A stretch of 64,000 nucleotides of DNA from Gloeobacter violaceus PCC 7421 (GCF_000011385.1 NC_005125.1:2108001-2172000), one strand, 5' to 3'. Shown: positions 1 through 9,457, counted from the stretch's first letter. Notes: generated from the letters alone by a model not told the origin. Numbers and translations are program-made.

Positions 1-599
1 CCGTTGCCCATCACTACGACGCGCTTATTGGCGAACATGGACGGCTCTTTGTAATCTTTCGCGTGCAGAAGGGTGCCTTTGAAATCTGCCTCACCCGGTA
101 TATTTGGCCAGCGCGGCTCCCGAAATACACCGCTGCAAATGGCGAGGGCGTCGAACGATTCGCTCGCCGCACCCTCGGGCGTACTCACCGTCACCTTCCA
201 GTGATCGCGGCTTCGCGAAACCTTCTCGACTTGGCAATTTAGGCGTATACACTCGCGCAGTCGAAAATGGTCTACATAGCTGTTCAAGTACGCGAGAATC
301 TCGGTGTGGTGGGGGAAATCGGACATCTGCTCAGGCATCGGATAATCCGAGAAAGCCGAGAGATATTTGGAATTTTGAAAGCGAACCGATTCGAAAGTGC
401 CGCCGCTGGTTTTGCGATACACCCAAATGCCGCCGACTTGGTCGGTGCTCTCATACAGCGTCACTTGATGGCCGTCATCCCGCAGACACTTAGCCGTCAC
501 GATCCCACTTATTCCACCGCCGATGACAGCGACCTTGCAGCGCTTCACCGCGACCTTGGGAGCCGAAGATATCAACATCGAACCTGTATCAATCGCCAT
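1..599 (-). CDS. FAD-dependent monooxygenase, N-terminal part (runs off the window)
   Basis: The reverse strand reads open from an ATG at 599 to the window edge (199 codons). Near the N-terminus it has VAVIGGGISG, a Rossmann FAD-binding motif, followed by YESTDQVGGIW and a SDYPMPE stretch typical of flavin-containing (FMO-type) monooxygenases. The visible part ends at VVVMGNG, the start of the second, NADPH-binding, Gly-rich motif. Such enzymes use NADPH and O2 to oxygenate heteroatoms or carbonyl substrates; the substrate cannot be inferred. The first 25 residues lack a clear signal peptide, so it is probably cytoplasmic. It is divergent from the WD40 gene across a long spacer. Confidence 0.85.
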   Translation of the reverse strand, partial: MAIDTGSMLISSAPKVAVKRCKVAVIGGGISGIVTAKCLRDDGHQVTLYESTDQVGGIWVYRKTSGGTFESVRFQNSKYLSAFSDYPMPEQMSDFPHHTEILAYLNSYVDHFRLRECIRLNCQVEKVSRSRDHWKVTVSTPEGAASESFDALAICSGVFREPRWPNIPGEADFKGTLLHAKDYKEPSMFANKRVVVMGN

Positions 600-1290
600 G
601 GGCTCTCTCCTCAGAAAGCATTCAGCTTTCCTGGCTATAACAACTTTGACTACACCGAAACAACCACCCACCGGCCATCCAAGACGTCATTTCACCCGCA
701 AAGTCCAGGGTCGCCGGGGATGACACAGCGCCCAAGCAGCCCTCCCGGTTTCTTGCGAAAAGCCAGTCCGGTGACACGACCTCCATCGATTCGCTACCCA
801 TCTCCAACAAGGCATAGAGAGCTCTTCAAGCTGGAGAGCAATCGAGGATAGAAGTCAGATGAGAATTGCCAAATCAGCAATCACAACAAGTCAGTCCAAA
901 AGAATGAATCAACCCTATAGCTGTGCAGCTTCACTTGCGTACCAGTTCATCGGCAGCCAAACTCCAGATCGCGGAAGGGTATTGTCCCTCAAGAAGAGAG
1001 ATTTTCTACTCCTCACAAAGGGCGTGCGCATTGCAAGAAGCGACGAGGAAAATCTGCAGGGATCTGCGGCAATCACCTTTGACACGCCAAGTGTATTGGC
1101 CCATCGGATCAACAAGCTAGGAGAGATAGGCCCGTTTCGGCAACTTAAGCAAGCAACTTAACTGTCCTGAAATTTGCCCTGCGCAAACATCAGGGCGTCT
1201 AGAGCGCGAGTGTATGCGAAACAACATGAATCCCGGGTACCCTGTTGCGATACTGGAGCCCTCCTACGGCGGCACAGTGGTGAGTTGATC
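600..1290. other. Intergenic region between monooxygenase and WD40 gene
   Basis: This 690-base divergent spacer should contain the promoters of both flanking genes. It carries open frames of 60-190 codons in several frames, including 859-1161 on the forward strand, but none has recognisable domain content and no frame stands out by codon use. I found no tRNA, riboswitch or IS end. Confidence 0.5.
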
Positions 1291-4200
1291 ATGAAAACCC
1301 CTAAACGCAAACGGCAAAGGGGTGTGCTCCTCACGCCTCAGGGATACAGCCGGCTGCAGGAAGCGCGGCGGCGGCTGGAATTTCGCGGTAATTTCGGCAA
1401 CCGCTACACGCTCGATGCGATGAGCGAGCGCACCGGGCTCGCGCCGCGCACCCTCTCCAAGGTGATGAGCCGCAAAGAGGGCGTCGATCGGCAGACGCTC
1501 GAGCAATGTTTTCATACCTTTGGTCTGCAGTTGAACGAGGAAGACTATCTCAGCCTGCAGATCGGTCGCGGCCGGCGGCGCCAACCGCACGCAAAGCCGC
1601 ACATGGAATTGGAAGGGGCTCCCAATTTTGCGCAGTTCTATGGGCGTGAGCAGGAACTAGCCACGCTGAAGCAGTGGATCGTACAGGAGCGCAGCCGGTT
1701 GGTGGCGGTCCTGGGGATGGGGGGCATCGGCAAAACCTGTCTGTGCGCCGAATTGCTCCAGCAGATCCATTTGGAATTTGAATATGTGCTCTGGCGTTCT
1801 GTGCGCAATGGTCCCCTTCCGAAGGAACTGCTGGCGGATCTGGTCCGTTTTTTCTCCCATCCGCAGGAGTTGGAGTTACCGGCTTCCTTCGAAGGTCAGG
1901 TGTACAGCCTGCTGGCGCATCTGCGCAAACATCGCTGTCTGGTTGTTCTTGACAACATCGAGACGTTCATGAGCAGCGGCAGTCTCGCCGGTCGTTACCG
2001 CCCGGGTTTTGAGGAGTACGGATTTCTCTTTGGAGCGGTCGGAAGCACGGCCCACAACAGCTGCCTGGTACTCACCAGCTGCGAGCAACCCCAGGGGGTG
2101 AATTTTGTCGAAGGCAAGCGGCTGCCGGTGCGGCTGTATCGGCTCGGCGGGTTGGGATATCACGAAGGCAGACAAATCTTGTTGGAAAAGGGGCTAGCTG
2201 CACCGGAAGGCGATCCGCACTGGAAGGAACTGATTCGCTGCTACGCGGGCAATCCGCTTGCCCTCAAGATCGTCGCCTCTACCATTCGGGAGTTGTTCGA
2301 CGGCCAGGCGGCAAATTTTTTACAGCAAGGCTCCGTGGCGTTCGGCGGTATCTACGATCTGCTTGAGCAGCATTACCACCGATTATCGGATATCGAAATC
2401 GAGTGTCTTTATTGGCTTGCCGTCAATCGCGAACCGGTCCTGCTGTCGCAGCTGCAGGAGGATGTTCTGCTTCCTGTGTCGCGCTCTCGATTGCTGGAGG
2501 CTATGGAATCTTTGCGGGCCCGCTCTTTGATCGAATGCGGCGGGACACGCTTCACTTTGTTGCCGGTTGTTCTGGAGTATACAACCGACAAACTCCTCGA
2601 AGCGATCTATCGAGAACTGGTAGATGGCAAGAGCGTACTGTTTAGAAGATTCGCCATCTTGAAGGCGCAAAGCCCGGAACATGTCAAAGACGCCCAAATC
2701 CGCTTTCTGCTCAAGCCCCTGGTCGATCAGTTGCTTGCGGTATTCGGAAGCCGGCTGGCTTTAGAACATTATACGCATCGGCTGCTGGGGGAGTTGCGGC
2801 GCTCGGAGCTGCAACAGTTGGGGTATGCGGTCGGCAATCTGCTCAACATCCTCTGCCACTGCGGGATCGAGTTGGGCGGGTACGATTTTTCGACGCTGAC
2901 GGTCAGGCAGGCCGACCTGCGCGGAGCCCGCCTGTGCAATGCCAACTTTCAACAGACGAATTTCAGTCAATCCATCTTCACCGAAGCCTTGAGCACCGTT
3001 TCGTCGGTAGCCTTCAGTCCGGACGGCCAACTGCTGGCCACCAGCGAGATCAACGGCACGATCAGGCTCTGGCAGGCTGCCGACGCTCAGCAACTGGCCT
3101 ACTGCCGGGGGCATACCAGTTGGGTGTGGTCGATCGCCTTCAGCCCGGACGGGCGCGTCCTGGCCAGCGGCAGCGCCGACCGGACCGTGCGGTTGTGGGA
3201 TTATCGCACCGGACAGTGTCTCAAAGTGTTCCAGGGGCACGAGGGATGGGTGCGCTCGGTCGCCTTCCATCCGGGAGGCGGTATCCTGGCCAGCGGCAGC
3301 GAGGATGCCGCCGTCAGGTTGTGGGAGGTCGATTCGGGGCGGTGTCTGCTGACGTTGCGGGGGCACTCCGGCTGGATCCACGCGGTGCGGTTCAGCCCCA
3401 ACGGTCAGTGGCTGGCAAGCAGCAGCCAGGACGGCAAAATTCAGTTGTGGCATCCTGAATCCGGGGAGCCGCTGCAGGCGATGCAGGGACACACCGGCTG
3501 GGTGCGCTCCATTGCCTTTGCCCCGGATGGACAGACCCTCATCAGCGGCAGCGACGATCAGACCTTGCGGCTATGGGATGTCCAAAGGGGCCTCCTCCTC
3601 AAGTGTTTGCAGGGGCATACCGGCTGGGTACGCTCGGTCGATTTCAGCGCGGACGGCCGCACCCTCGCCAGCGGCAGCGACGATCAAACCGTCCGGCTGT
3701 GGGATGCGGATTCAGGCCTGTGTTTTCGGGTCATGCACGGGCACAGCAACTGGATCTCGTCGGTCGTGTTCAGTCCGGATGGGCGGTTGCTCACCAGCGG
3801 CAGTGTGGATCACTCGGTCAGGATTTGGGAGATCAGTTCGGGCCATTGTTTGCGGGTTCTCCAGGGACACGGCAGCGGTATTTGGTCGGTGGCCTTCCGG
3901 GGCGACGGCAAGACCCTGGCAAGCGGCAGCATCGATCATTCGGTCAGGCTCTGGGACTTCAGCACCAGGCAGCCGATGCGCTCACTGCAGGCCCATACCA
4001 GTTGGGTGAGGACGGTGGCCTTCAGCCCGGACGGCACGCTACTGGCCAGTAGCGGACAGGATCGCACCATCAAGCTCTGGGATCCGGATTCTGGCCGCTG
4101 TTTGAAGACTCTGCGCGGGCACACCGGTTGGGTCAATTCCCTGGCCTTCAGCCCAAACGGCGCTCTGCTCGCCAGCAGCAGCGTCGATCACTCGTTGAGG

Positions 4201-4884
4201 ATCTGGAATGTCGAGACCGGCCAGTGCCTGGGGATGCTGCAGGGACACACCAGCTGGGTGCGCTCGGTCGCCTTCCACCCGGACGGCCGCGTGCTCGCCA
4301 GTGCCAGCCAGGACAAAACGGCCCGACTGTGGGATATCGAAACCGGCCGGTGTCTCTGGACATTGCAAGGGCACACCAGCTGGGTGCGCTCGGTCGCCTT
4401 TCACCCGGACGGCCACACCCTCGCCAGCGGCAGTGACGACGGTACCGTCAAGCTCTGGGACGTGCAGACCGGCCGGTTGGCGGACAGCCTGTCGGGGCAC
4501 GGCAGTGGCGTCTGGTCGGTAGTCTTTGCCGCGGATGGCAAGCGGCTCGCCAGCGGCGGGGACGACAAGACGGTGCGGTTGTGGGACACCACCTCGATGC
4601 AGTGCACCCACGTACTGAACCGCCACGCCAGCGGTGTGCTGTGCGTCGCCATCGAAGCGGACAGCCGCATCCTCGCGAGCTCCAGTGCCGACGAAACGAT
4701 CACCCTTTGGGATTTACAAGGGGGCAACTATCTAGGAACGATGCGCATCGAAGGACCGTATACGGGGATGAACATCACCGGCGCCACGGGGTTGAGCGAA
4801 GCCCAACTGGCGACATTGAAAGCTTTGGGGGCGGTGGAACGGGACGCTGCCGCTCCGGCGACACCTTCAGGCCTGGACCGCTGA
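1291..4884 (+). CDS. STAND-type NTPase: HTH-like domain, NB-ARC and 14 WD40 repeats
   Basis: 1197 residues. Residues about 35-90 form a helical, DNA-binding-like domain (SERTGLAPRTLSKVM). NB-ARC follows, with Walker A GMGGIGKT at 142-149 and a kinase-2 strand CLVVLDN. A short pentapeptide-like stretch near 536-565 (ADLRGARLCNANF) leads into 14 WD40 repeats of exactly 42 residues (about 565-1152), enough for two seven-bladed propellers. The tail has MNITGATGLSEAQ, which recurs in cyanobacterial WD40 STAND proteins. STAND ATPases act as ligand-gated oligomerising switches in signalling, death or defence; the ligand here is unknown. I chose the ATG at 1291, before the Lys/Arg-rich MKTPKRKRQR, over the in-frame ATG at 1174 because the intervening residues look non-coding. 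The 3' end overlaps the convergent protease gene by 18 bases. Confidence 0.9.
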   Translation: MKTPKRKRQRGVLLTPQGYSRLQEARRRLEFRGNFGNRYTLDAMSERTGLAPRTLSKVMSRKEGVDRQTLEQCFHTFGLQLNEEDYLSLQIGRGRRRQPHAKPHMELEGAPNFAQFYGREQELATLKQWIVQERSRLVAVLGMGGIGKTCLCAELLQQIHLEFEYVLWRSVRNGPLPKELLADLVRFFSHPQELELPASFEGQVYSLLAHLRKHRCLVVLDNIETFMSSGSLAGRYRPGFEEYGFLFGAVGSTAHNSCLVLTSCEQPQGVNFVEGKRLPVRLYRLGGLGYHEGRQILLEKGLAAPEGDPHWKELIRCYAGNPLALKIVASTIRELFDGQAANFLQQGSVAFGGIYDLLEQHYHRLSDIEIECLYWLAVNREPVLLSQLQEDVLLPVSRSRLLEAMESLRARSLIECGGTRFTLLPVVLEYTTDKLLEAIYRELVDGKSVLFRRFAILKAQSPEHVKDAQIRFLLKPLVDQLLAVFGSRLALEHYTHRLLGELRRSELQQLGYAVGNLLNILCHCGIELGGYDFSTLTVRQADLRGARLCNANFQQTNFSQSIFTEALSTVSSVAFSPDGQLLATSEINGTIRLWQAADAQQLAYCRGHTSWVWSIAFSPDGRVLASGSADRTVRLWDYRTGQCLKVFQGHEGWVRSVAFHPGGGILASGSEDAAVRLWEVDSGRCLLTLRGHSGWIHAVRFSPNGQWLASSSQDGKIQLWHPESGEPLQAMQGHTGWVRSIAFAPDGQTLISGSDDQTLRLWDVQRGLLLKCLQGHTGWVRSVDFSADGRTLASGSDDQTVRLWDADSGLCFRVMHGHSNWISSVVFSPDGRLLTSGSVDHSVRIWEISSGHCLRVLQGHGSGIWSVAFRGDGKTLASGSIDHSVRLWDFSTRQPMRSLQAHTSWVRTVAFSPDGTLLASSGQDRTIKLWDPDSGRCLKTLRGHTGWVNSLAFSPNGALLASSSVDHSLRIWNVETGQCLGMLQGHTSWVRSVAFHPDGRVLASASQDKTARLWDIETGRCLWTLQGHTSWVRSVAFHPDGHTLASGSDDGTVKLWDVQTGRLADSLSGHGSGVWSVVFAADGKRLASGGDDKTVRLWDTTSMQCTHVLNRHASGVLCVAIEADSRILASSSADETITLWDLQGGNYLGTMRIEGPYTGMNITGATGLSEAQLATLKALGAVERDAAAPATPSGLDR
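2983..4746 (+). repeat. 14 tandem 126-bp units encoding WD40 repeats
   Basis: Units of exactly 126 bases (42 codons) run head to tail. Thirteen canonical units start at 3109 with GH-type codons (GHTSWV, GHTGWV and similar), and a first degenerate unit starts at 2983. Each carries the FSPDG, LASGS and VRLWD signatures. Several units are almost identical in DNA (for example those around 4240-4480), suggesting ongoing homogenisation or unit gain and loss. Confidence 0.9.
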
Positions 4885-5556
4885 ATCGCTGGATGCGGCA
4901 TCTTTTGTAGAATTCAGCAACTGCAAGCATCGTTCGAGGCTCTGGCCGGTGAGCATGCGCTCGGCCAGAGCGTTGTGCGTCTGGCGCTCCGCGTCCAGAA
5001 TCGCTGCTGCCCGGCGCTCGGCGCGGTTGCGCAGCGTGCGCGCGGCCACGGCTCCCGTGCGCTGGGCGGCAGCCAGCAGCAAGCCGACTTTTTGCTGGTC
5101 CTCCACCGCCCCGACCGCCTCGCTGTAGTACATCCGCTCGGCAAGCGCCCCGGCCAGCCAGGTGGCGCAGTAAGATTCGATGCCCTCGATGCCGAGCCGG
5201 GCGGGGGGGCTACCCAGTATTACACCGCCCCCGCCGCCCTGTCCCCGGCGAAACGATTCCCAGGCACCCAGGGTGTACCCTTCCACCGGAAGACCCAGGC
5301 GGTGGGCGACCAGTAAATGCCCGGCCTCGTGGCGGGCCACCCGCTCGCGCCAGCCGGGTCGGCGCTCCTGAATCAGCCCGACGAGCAATACCGACAGCCT
5401 TCCCTGCAAGAAGAACTGGTCGATGAAAAACGACCCCAGACCCACCGCCACCAGAAAGGCGGCGATGGCCGGCGAGAGGCCGAGGGCGGGACCGAGGCCC
5501 GCAAGTACAGTTACCAGGAGTGCCAGGACGGCCAGAAGACCGGTGCGATCGCCCAT
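4867..5556 (-). CDS. Stand-alone FtsH-like M41 zinc metalloprotease domain, membrane protein
   Basis: 229 residues. Two hydrophobic segments occupy about residues 8-60. HEAGH at 76-80 is the zinc-binding and catalytic motif of M41 peptidases, and GAVEDQQKV further on matches the FtsH region that supplies the third, acidic zinc ligand. The AAA+ ATPase module of FtsH is missing, so this is a protease-only relative of the kind often labelled ATP-dependent Zn protease in cyanobacteria. It probably sits in the inner membrane. It may act alone on small or unfolded membrane substrates, or assist a true FtsH; both are inferences. The gene is followed at once by DUF427 upstream on the same strand (4-base gap). 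Confidence 0.8.
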   Translation of the reverse strand: MGDRTGLLAVLALLVTVLAGLGPALGLSPAIAAFLVAVGLGSFFIDQFFLQGRLSVLLVGLIQERRPGWRERVARHEAGHLLVAHRLGLPVEGYTLGAWESFRRGQGGGGGVILGSPPARLGIEGIESYCATWLAGALAERMYYSEAVGAVEDQQKVGLLLAAAQRTGAVAARTLRNRAERRAAAILDAERQTHNALAERMLTGQSLERCLQLLNSTKDAASSDSAVQA

Positions 5557-5560
5557 CGCG

Positions 5561-5845
5561 CTAAGCCTCGACCCGGGTGCCCTTCCAGAAGGCGATGTAG
5601 CCGGTGATATGCTTGGCGGCGTCCTTGGGGGTCGGGTAGTACCAGGCGGCGTCTTTGTTCACTTTGCTGTCCACGACAACGTCGTAGTAACTGGCTACCC
5701 CTTTCCAGGGGCAGGTGGTGCGGGTGTTGGAAGGCTGGAAGTACTCTGTTTGGATCGCATCGGGCGGGAAGTAGTAGTTTCCTTCCACCACTTCGCACTT
5801 GTCGCTCTGGGCAAGTACGGTCCCATTCCAGGTTGCTTTGGGCAT
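5561..5845 (-). CDS. DUF427 domain protein
   Basis: 94 residues from MPKATWNG. It has the conserved DUF427 pattern: a short beta-rich protein with YYFPPDAI, TTCPWKG (the invariant CPWKG) and AAWYYPTPKDAA. Members are small soluble proteins of unknown biochemical role. The frame stays open upstream to a GTG at 6007, but the extra 54 residues are unlike the family, so the ATG at 5845 is preferred. It lies 4 bases upstream of the M41 protease gene and may be co-transcribed with it. Confidence 0.85.
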   Translation of the reverse strand: MPKATWNGTVLAQSDKCEVVEGNYYFPPDAIQTEYFQPSNTRTTCPWKGVASYYDVVVDSKVNKDAAWYYPTPKDAAKHITGYIAFWKGTRVEA

Positions 5846-6041
5846 AATCGGTGATTCCGGCAGCTGAGACTTCCTCTCCAGGGTAGATCGATCCGGCCGC
5901 CCCGTGCAGCCAGCTCTCAGGAATTGGAGGAATCGTCCAGCCCGATTGTGCCGTCCGACTGCGTCTCGTTCGTCAGCACATCTCCACTGAATTGTCCGCA
6001 GGCTCACACCAATCTACTGCTTAGATGCCTAGAGCCGCCTG

Positions 6042-7466
6042 TTATGGAATTTGAGAGACCGGTTCCGTTTCTTTAGTTTGTGCGGCGGTCGGCATTGGTC
6101 TTTCGGCATTGAATTTGCGAGCTCGATAGATATTGGTTGTTTCACTGGTTACATGCAAATAACCACTTGTTTTATACAGCGTGTCACTCAGACGGATTGA
6201 ACCATCCCGTGCAAAGAGCATATAAGTTACAGCCACTCCACCGTTATATGCGGGATCGCTGGTAAAGAATAAGTTTTGTTTTGCTTGCGTACTTCCGCCC
6301 GAGTTAATTACATTGAGTCGAAGCAAGTAAGTGCCTTCATCTTTCAGAAGATCTTCGATTTTTGCTCCTTTAGCCAAGGAATAAATGGCGAATTCCGTTG
6401 AACCCAAGCCACTCAGAAAAATATTGGTTGAAGCGCCGAGATCCGTTAGTTTTCGGACAAGCTGTTTGCTTTCTAGATCCGAATTATCCTTTAACTCGGT
6501 TATCTTTGAGTCAGCCATTTGCTTGTAAGCAAGTAGAATTACGAAATCTCTCAATATTCTGTCCAAATGATTCTTGCTCATTTTTTCTTTGTCAGAAAAT
6601 TCTTCGCGATAATGTGTAAGATCAAGCAGCAGCAAAGAAGGATGATACACGTTAGTACATCTGCTTTCATTGCATTGTTGAAAATCAGCAGCGAGTTGCG
6701 AGATAAGAGCCTCCCGCGCATTGTCCTCCAGGCTTATGTTAGTGGGCTTGATGGTGATATCTTGTTTAAATAATGAAAAAATATCAGCGACTGCCCGAAT
6801 GGTCGAGCTTGCTATCGAGAGTGGTAAGTCGAGATCAACTCCTCCCTCAAAAGATTTCTTATATAAGCGCTTTTTAGATCCCTTGCCCATTTCATCAAAA
6901 GATTTCTCGATCATTTTATCTGGAACAAGTGGGGAGTCGAAGATATTAGCGTATGCAGCTATGAGACTTGAACCAATTTCCCTGAGCAATTCGTAGTTAG
7001 AGAGTGATTTAACTACATCTGGGTCTTCGATAATCAGGGTCTTGACGTCGCTGGCTCGTTCCTTTATTTGTTTTCGGATAGCTTGGGCAATCAATTCCAT
7101 CGAGCTGTAGGCAAGGATAGTCGCTTCGATTTGTCCAGCATTCCCTTCTATCTCGGTTTTGCCTTCAAGAGCTTTAACATCCTTTCCAGAAGTGGGGAGA
7201 ATCGGTTTGTTCTGTGCAGAAATTGCTGCGTCAAACTGTTGAGATAGATATTCAATTTCTTTGCGACGTAAGTCGTCGCATTGATTTTTTAGCTTATTGT
7301 CAGTTCCTACTTGACTGCAAAACTCAGGAACCCTTGGGTCAGGGGATTGAGCATATACAGGCTGCTGTACAACTTTGCAAGAAAGAGCAAGTGAGGCGAA
7401 GCCCAGAACTTTGATTACTTGCTGAAGGTAAGCAGCTTTATGCGATGTAGTAGACATGACTTTCAT
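6042..7466 (-). CDS. Secreted protein of unknown function, AT-rich
   Basis: 474 residues with a probable signal peptide (hydrophobic stretch ending near PVYAQS, about residue 40). The mature part is charged and mostly helical, with two Cys pairs (FCSQ...QCDD and QCNESRC). I do not recognise a family. The gene is much richer in A and T than its neighbours and uses AT-ending codons, which points to recent acquisition. It faces away from the 7690 gene across about 220 bases. Confidence 0.6.
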   Translation of the reverse strand: MKVMSTTSHKAAYLQQVIKVLGFASLALSCKVVQQPVYAQSPDPRVPEFCSQVGTDNKLKNQCDDLRRKEIEYLSQQFDAAISAQNKPILPTSGKDVKALEGKTEIEGNAGQIEATILAYSSMELIAQAIRKQIKERASDVKTLIIEDPDVVKSLSNYELLREIGSSLIAAYANIFDSPLVPDKMIEKSFDEMGKGSKKRLYKKSFEGGVDLDLPLSIASSTIRAVADIFSLFKQDITIKPTNISLEDNAREALISQLAADFQQCNESRCTNVYHPSLLLLDLTHYREEFSDKEKMSKNHLDRILRDFVILLAYKQMADSKITELKDNSDLESKQLVRKLTDLGASTNIFLSGLGSTEFAIYSLAKGAKIEDLLKDEGTYLLRLNVINSGGSTQAKQNLFFTSDPAYNGGVAVTYMLFARDGSIRLSDTLYKTSGYLHVTSETTNIYRARKFNAERPMPTAAQTKETEPVSQIP

Positions 7467-7689
7467 CTCCAGTGTTTAAAGAAAACCTTGATGTTACTTA
7501 TGTTGGTCCAACGAAAAATATGCATGGACACTGGAGTTTCCGTGGTATCAGAGTTGTAGATATGCAGAAACTATTGCAATTTAGAAGGCTTATTTTTAAT
7601 CCGTGCCATCCGCCCGCAAGCATCGTGCCAGTTCACGCAGAGGCTGACTCCAGCGATAAAATTGCCTTGGTCCGTTTGAAAGGAAGCAG

Positions 7690-8097
7690 ATGTCCATTTA
7701 TCGAACACAAGCGCTCGGGGTGGCGGCATTGATGCTGGCAACAAGTGGGCTAGCCCTCGCCGCCGAGATGCCAATCACCGTGCTGCGCTCGCGCAGTGTG
7801 AGCACCACGAGCAAATCACGGCAACTGGTCTACGCGAGCGTACCCGCCAAGGCCACCGACGCGCAGATCGTCGATGCAGTCAAACAATACGCCCTCAAGG
7901 AGCGCAAGGCGGCGGGTATCGACGAAGTGACGGTGTTCGTAGACCTGGATCTGGCCAAAAACTGCGAAAAGATCACGACGCCCTACTTCACCATCAACGA
8001 CGCAGGCAAGGTCGAGCAAGGTTACACCGACCGGGCCGCCTACACCCGGGTTATCGAAAAACTGCGCTCCCAGGGCAGTTGCAAGGCGCTGTACTAG
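7690..8097 (+). CDS. Small exported protein of unknown function
   Basis: 135 residues. The N-terminus (VAALMLATSGLALAAE) is a signal peptide with a likely cut after AAA/AE. The mature part is about 110 residues with two Cys (KNCEK and GSCKAL) that could form a disulfide. The ATG at 7690 is preceded by an AAAGGAAG ribosome-binding site. No family recognised. It lies 64 bases ahead of the serpin on the same strand, so the two could be co-transcribed. Confidence 0.6.
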   Translation: MSIYRTQALGVAALMLATSGLALAAEMPITVLRSRSVSTTSKSRQLVYASVPAKATDAQIVDAVKQYALKERKAAGIDEVTVFVDLDLAKNCEKITTPYFTINDAGKVEQGYTDRAAYTRVIEKLRSQGSCKALY

Positions 8098-8161
8098 CGG
8101 CCGGAACTGGAACAATCGTCAAACTGAATGGGTCGAATAAGTTCTCCCCCTGTTCGGTTCA

Positions 8162-9397
8162 ATGAAAAACGATGCTCCAGGCCGGCCTTTCCGGCGCTCG
8201 ACCCTGCTGCGGTGGGGATTGGCTTTGGCTCTATTCGGTTCGGGTGTGCTGCGGGCCGGTGCCCAGGAGAAGTCGGCCGTGAAGATGCTCAGCGACGCGC
8301 AGACCCGTTTTGGTTTGCAGCTTTTTGCGGCCCTGCACAACAAAGCCGCCGACCAGAACGTCGTGATTTCTCCCTTGAGCATCGCCCTGGCGCTCACCAT
8401 GGCCTACAACGGCGCAGGCGGCTCCACCCGCACCGCCATGGCGCAAACCCTTGCCCTTGATGGACTGGACGAAGACGCCATCAACCAGGGTTCGGCGGAC
8501 CTTGCCACTGCCCTGCAAAAAACGCCCAAAACCTCCAGAGTCCTGATCGCCAACTCGCTTTGGTCCCAAAAAGGCATTACCCTGCAACCGGCCTTTATCC
8601 GTACCGCCGAGCAGTACTTTCAGGCACAGGTGGAAGCACTGAATTTTGCCGAGCCGCGCTCCGCCGAGCGCATCAACCGCTGGGTGGCCGAAAAAACCGA
8701 GAACAAAATCGATCAGATCGTCTCTCCAGGAGCGTTGCGCGACGCGCTGGTGGTGCTGATGAACGCGGTCTACTTCAAGGCGGACTGGCAGGAGGCGTTC
8801 GAAAAATCCGCCACCCGCGAGCGACCGTTCAAGCTCGGGAGCGGCTGGCAGAAGAACCATCCGCTGATGGCGAAGCAGGGCCGCTTCGATTACTACGAAA
8901 CCGACGAATTCCAGGCGGTGCGGCTGCCCTACAAAGACGATTTTCTGGGAATGTACGTCTTTTTGCCCAAGGCGGACCCGGCGGCTTTTTACCGGCAATT
9001 GACCGCCGAGAACTGGCAGCAATGGCTGGGTCCGCGTACCTTTGCCCGTCGGCCCGGAGAACTGGTCCTGCCCCGCTTTCAGGTGCGCTATGAAGCGCAA
9101 CTCAAACAAACTCTGAGCGCCCTGGGCATGGGTATTGCTTTTACCGGCCGGGCCGACTTCACGCGAATGGTTCGCGAGCCGGCTTTGATTTCCGAGGTGA
9201 TCCACAAGACCTTCGTCGATGTTAACGAGGAAGGCACCGAGGCGGCGGCGGCCACCGGCGTGATCGTGGCGCGCACCTCCGCCGTCGCCACACCACCTTT
9301 TCGGATGGTGGTTGATCGCCCGTTTTTCTTTGCCATCCAGGACAACCGCACCGGAACGCTGCTATTTGCAGGAGCAATTGCCGACCCGATGGGTTGA
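8162..9397 (+). CDS. Serpin family serine/cysteine protease inhibitor, exported
   Basis: 411 residues. It has a Tat-like or Sec signal (RRSTLLRWGLALALFGSG) and then the complete serpin fold: NVVISPLSIALALTMAYNGA, VLMNAVYFKADW, and the C-terminal PFFFAIQDNRTGTLLFAG. The reactive-loop hinge near residues 355-365 reads EEGTEAAAAT, matching the consensus of inhibitory serpins (Gly at P15, Thr at P14, then small residues), so it should be able to trap a protease as a covalent complex. P1 is probably the Arg or Thr of ARTSAV, which would favour a trypsin-like target. The target could be an endogenous periplasmic protease or one released by competitors or predators. Confidence 0.93.
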   Translation: MKNDAPGRPFRRSTLLRWGLALALFGSGVLRAGAQEKSAVKMLSDAQTRFGLQLFAALHNKAADQNVVISPLSIALALTMAYNGAGGSTRTAMAQTLALDGLDEDAINQGSADLATALQKTPKTSRVLIANSLWSQKGITLQPAFIRTAEQYFQAQVEALNFAEPRSAERINRWVAEKTENKIDQIVSPGALRDALVVLMNAVYFKADWQEAFEKSATRERPFKLGSGWQKNHPLMAKQGRFDYYETDEFQAVRLPYKDDFLGMYVFLPKADPAAFYRQLTAENWQQWLGPRTFARRPGELVLPRFQVRYEAQLKQTLSALGMGIAFTGRADFTRMVREPALISEVIHKTFVDVNEEGTEAAAATGVIVARTSAVATPPFRMVVDRPFFFAIQDNRTGTLLFAGAIADPMG

Positions 9398-9457
9398 TGC
9401 GATAAGTTGCATTGGCCTTGAAAAATCAGCGTTCAGGCTTTGGCCCTGACCTCACGT

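Noticed and set aside
267-1161. Frames of 194 and 100 codons upstream of the WD40 gene
   Set aside because: The first overlaps the monooxygenase antisense and neither shows domain, codon bias or RBS.
2983-4746. Regular 126-bp repeats as a CRISPR array or satellite
   Set aside because: The period is 42 codons, the units are in frame and encode WD40 signatures, and there are no unique spacers.
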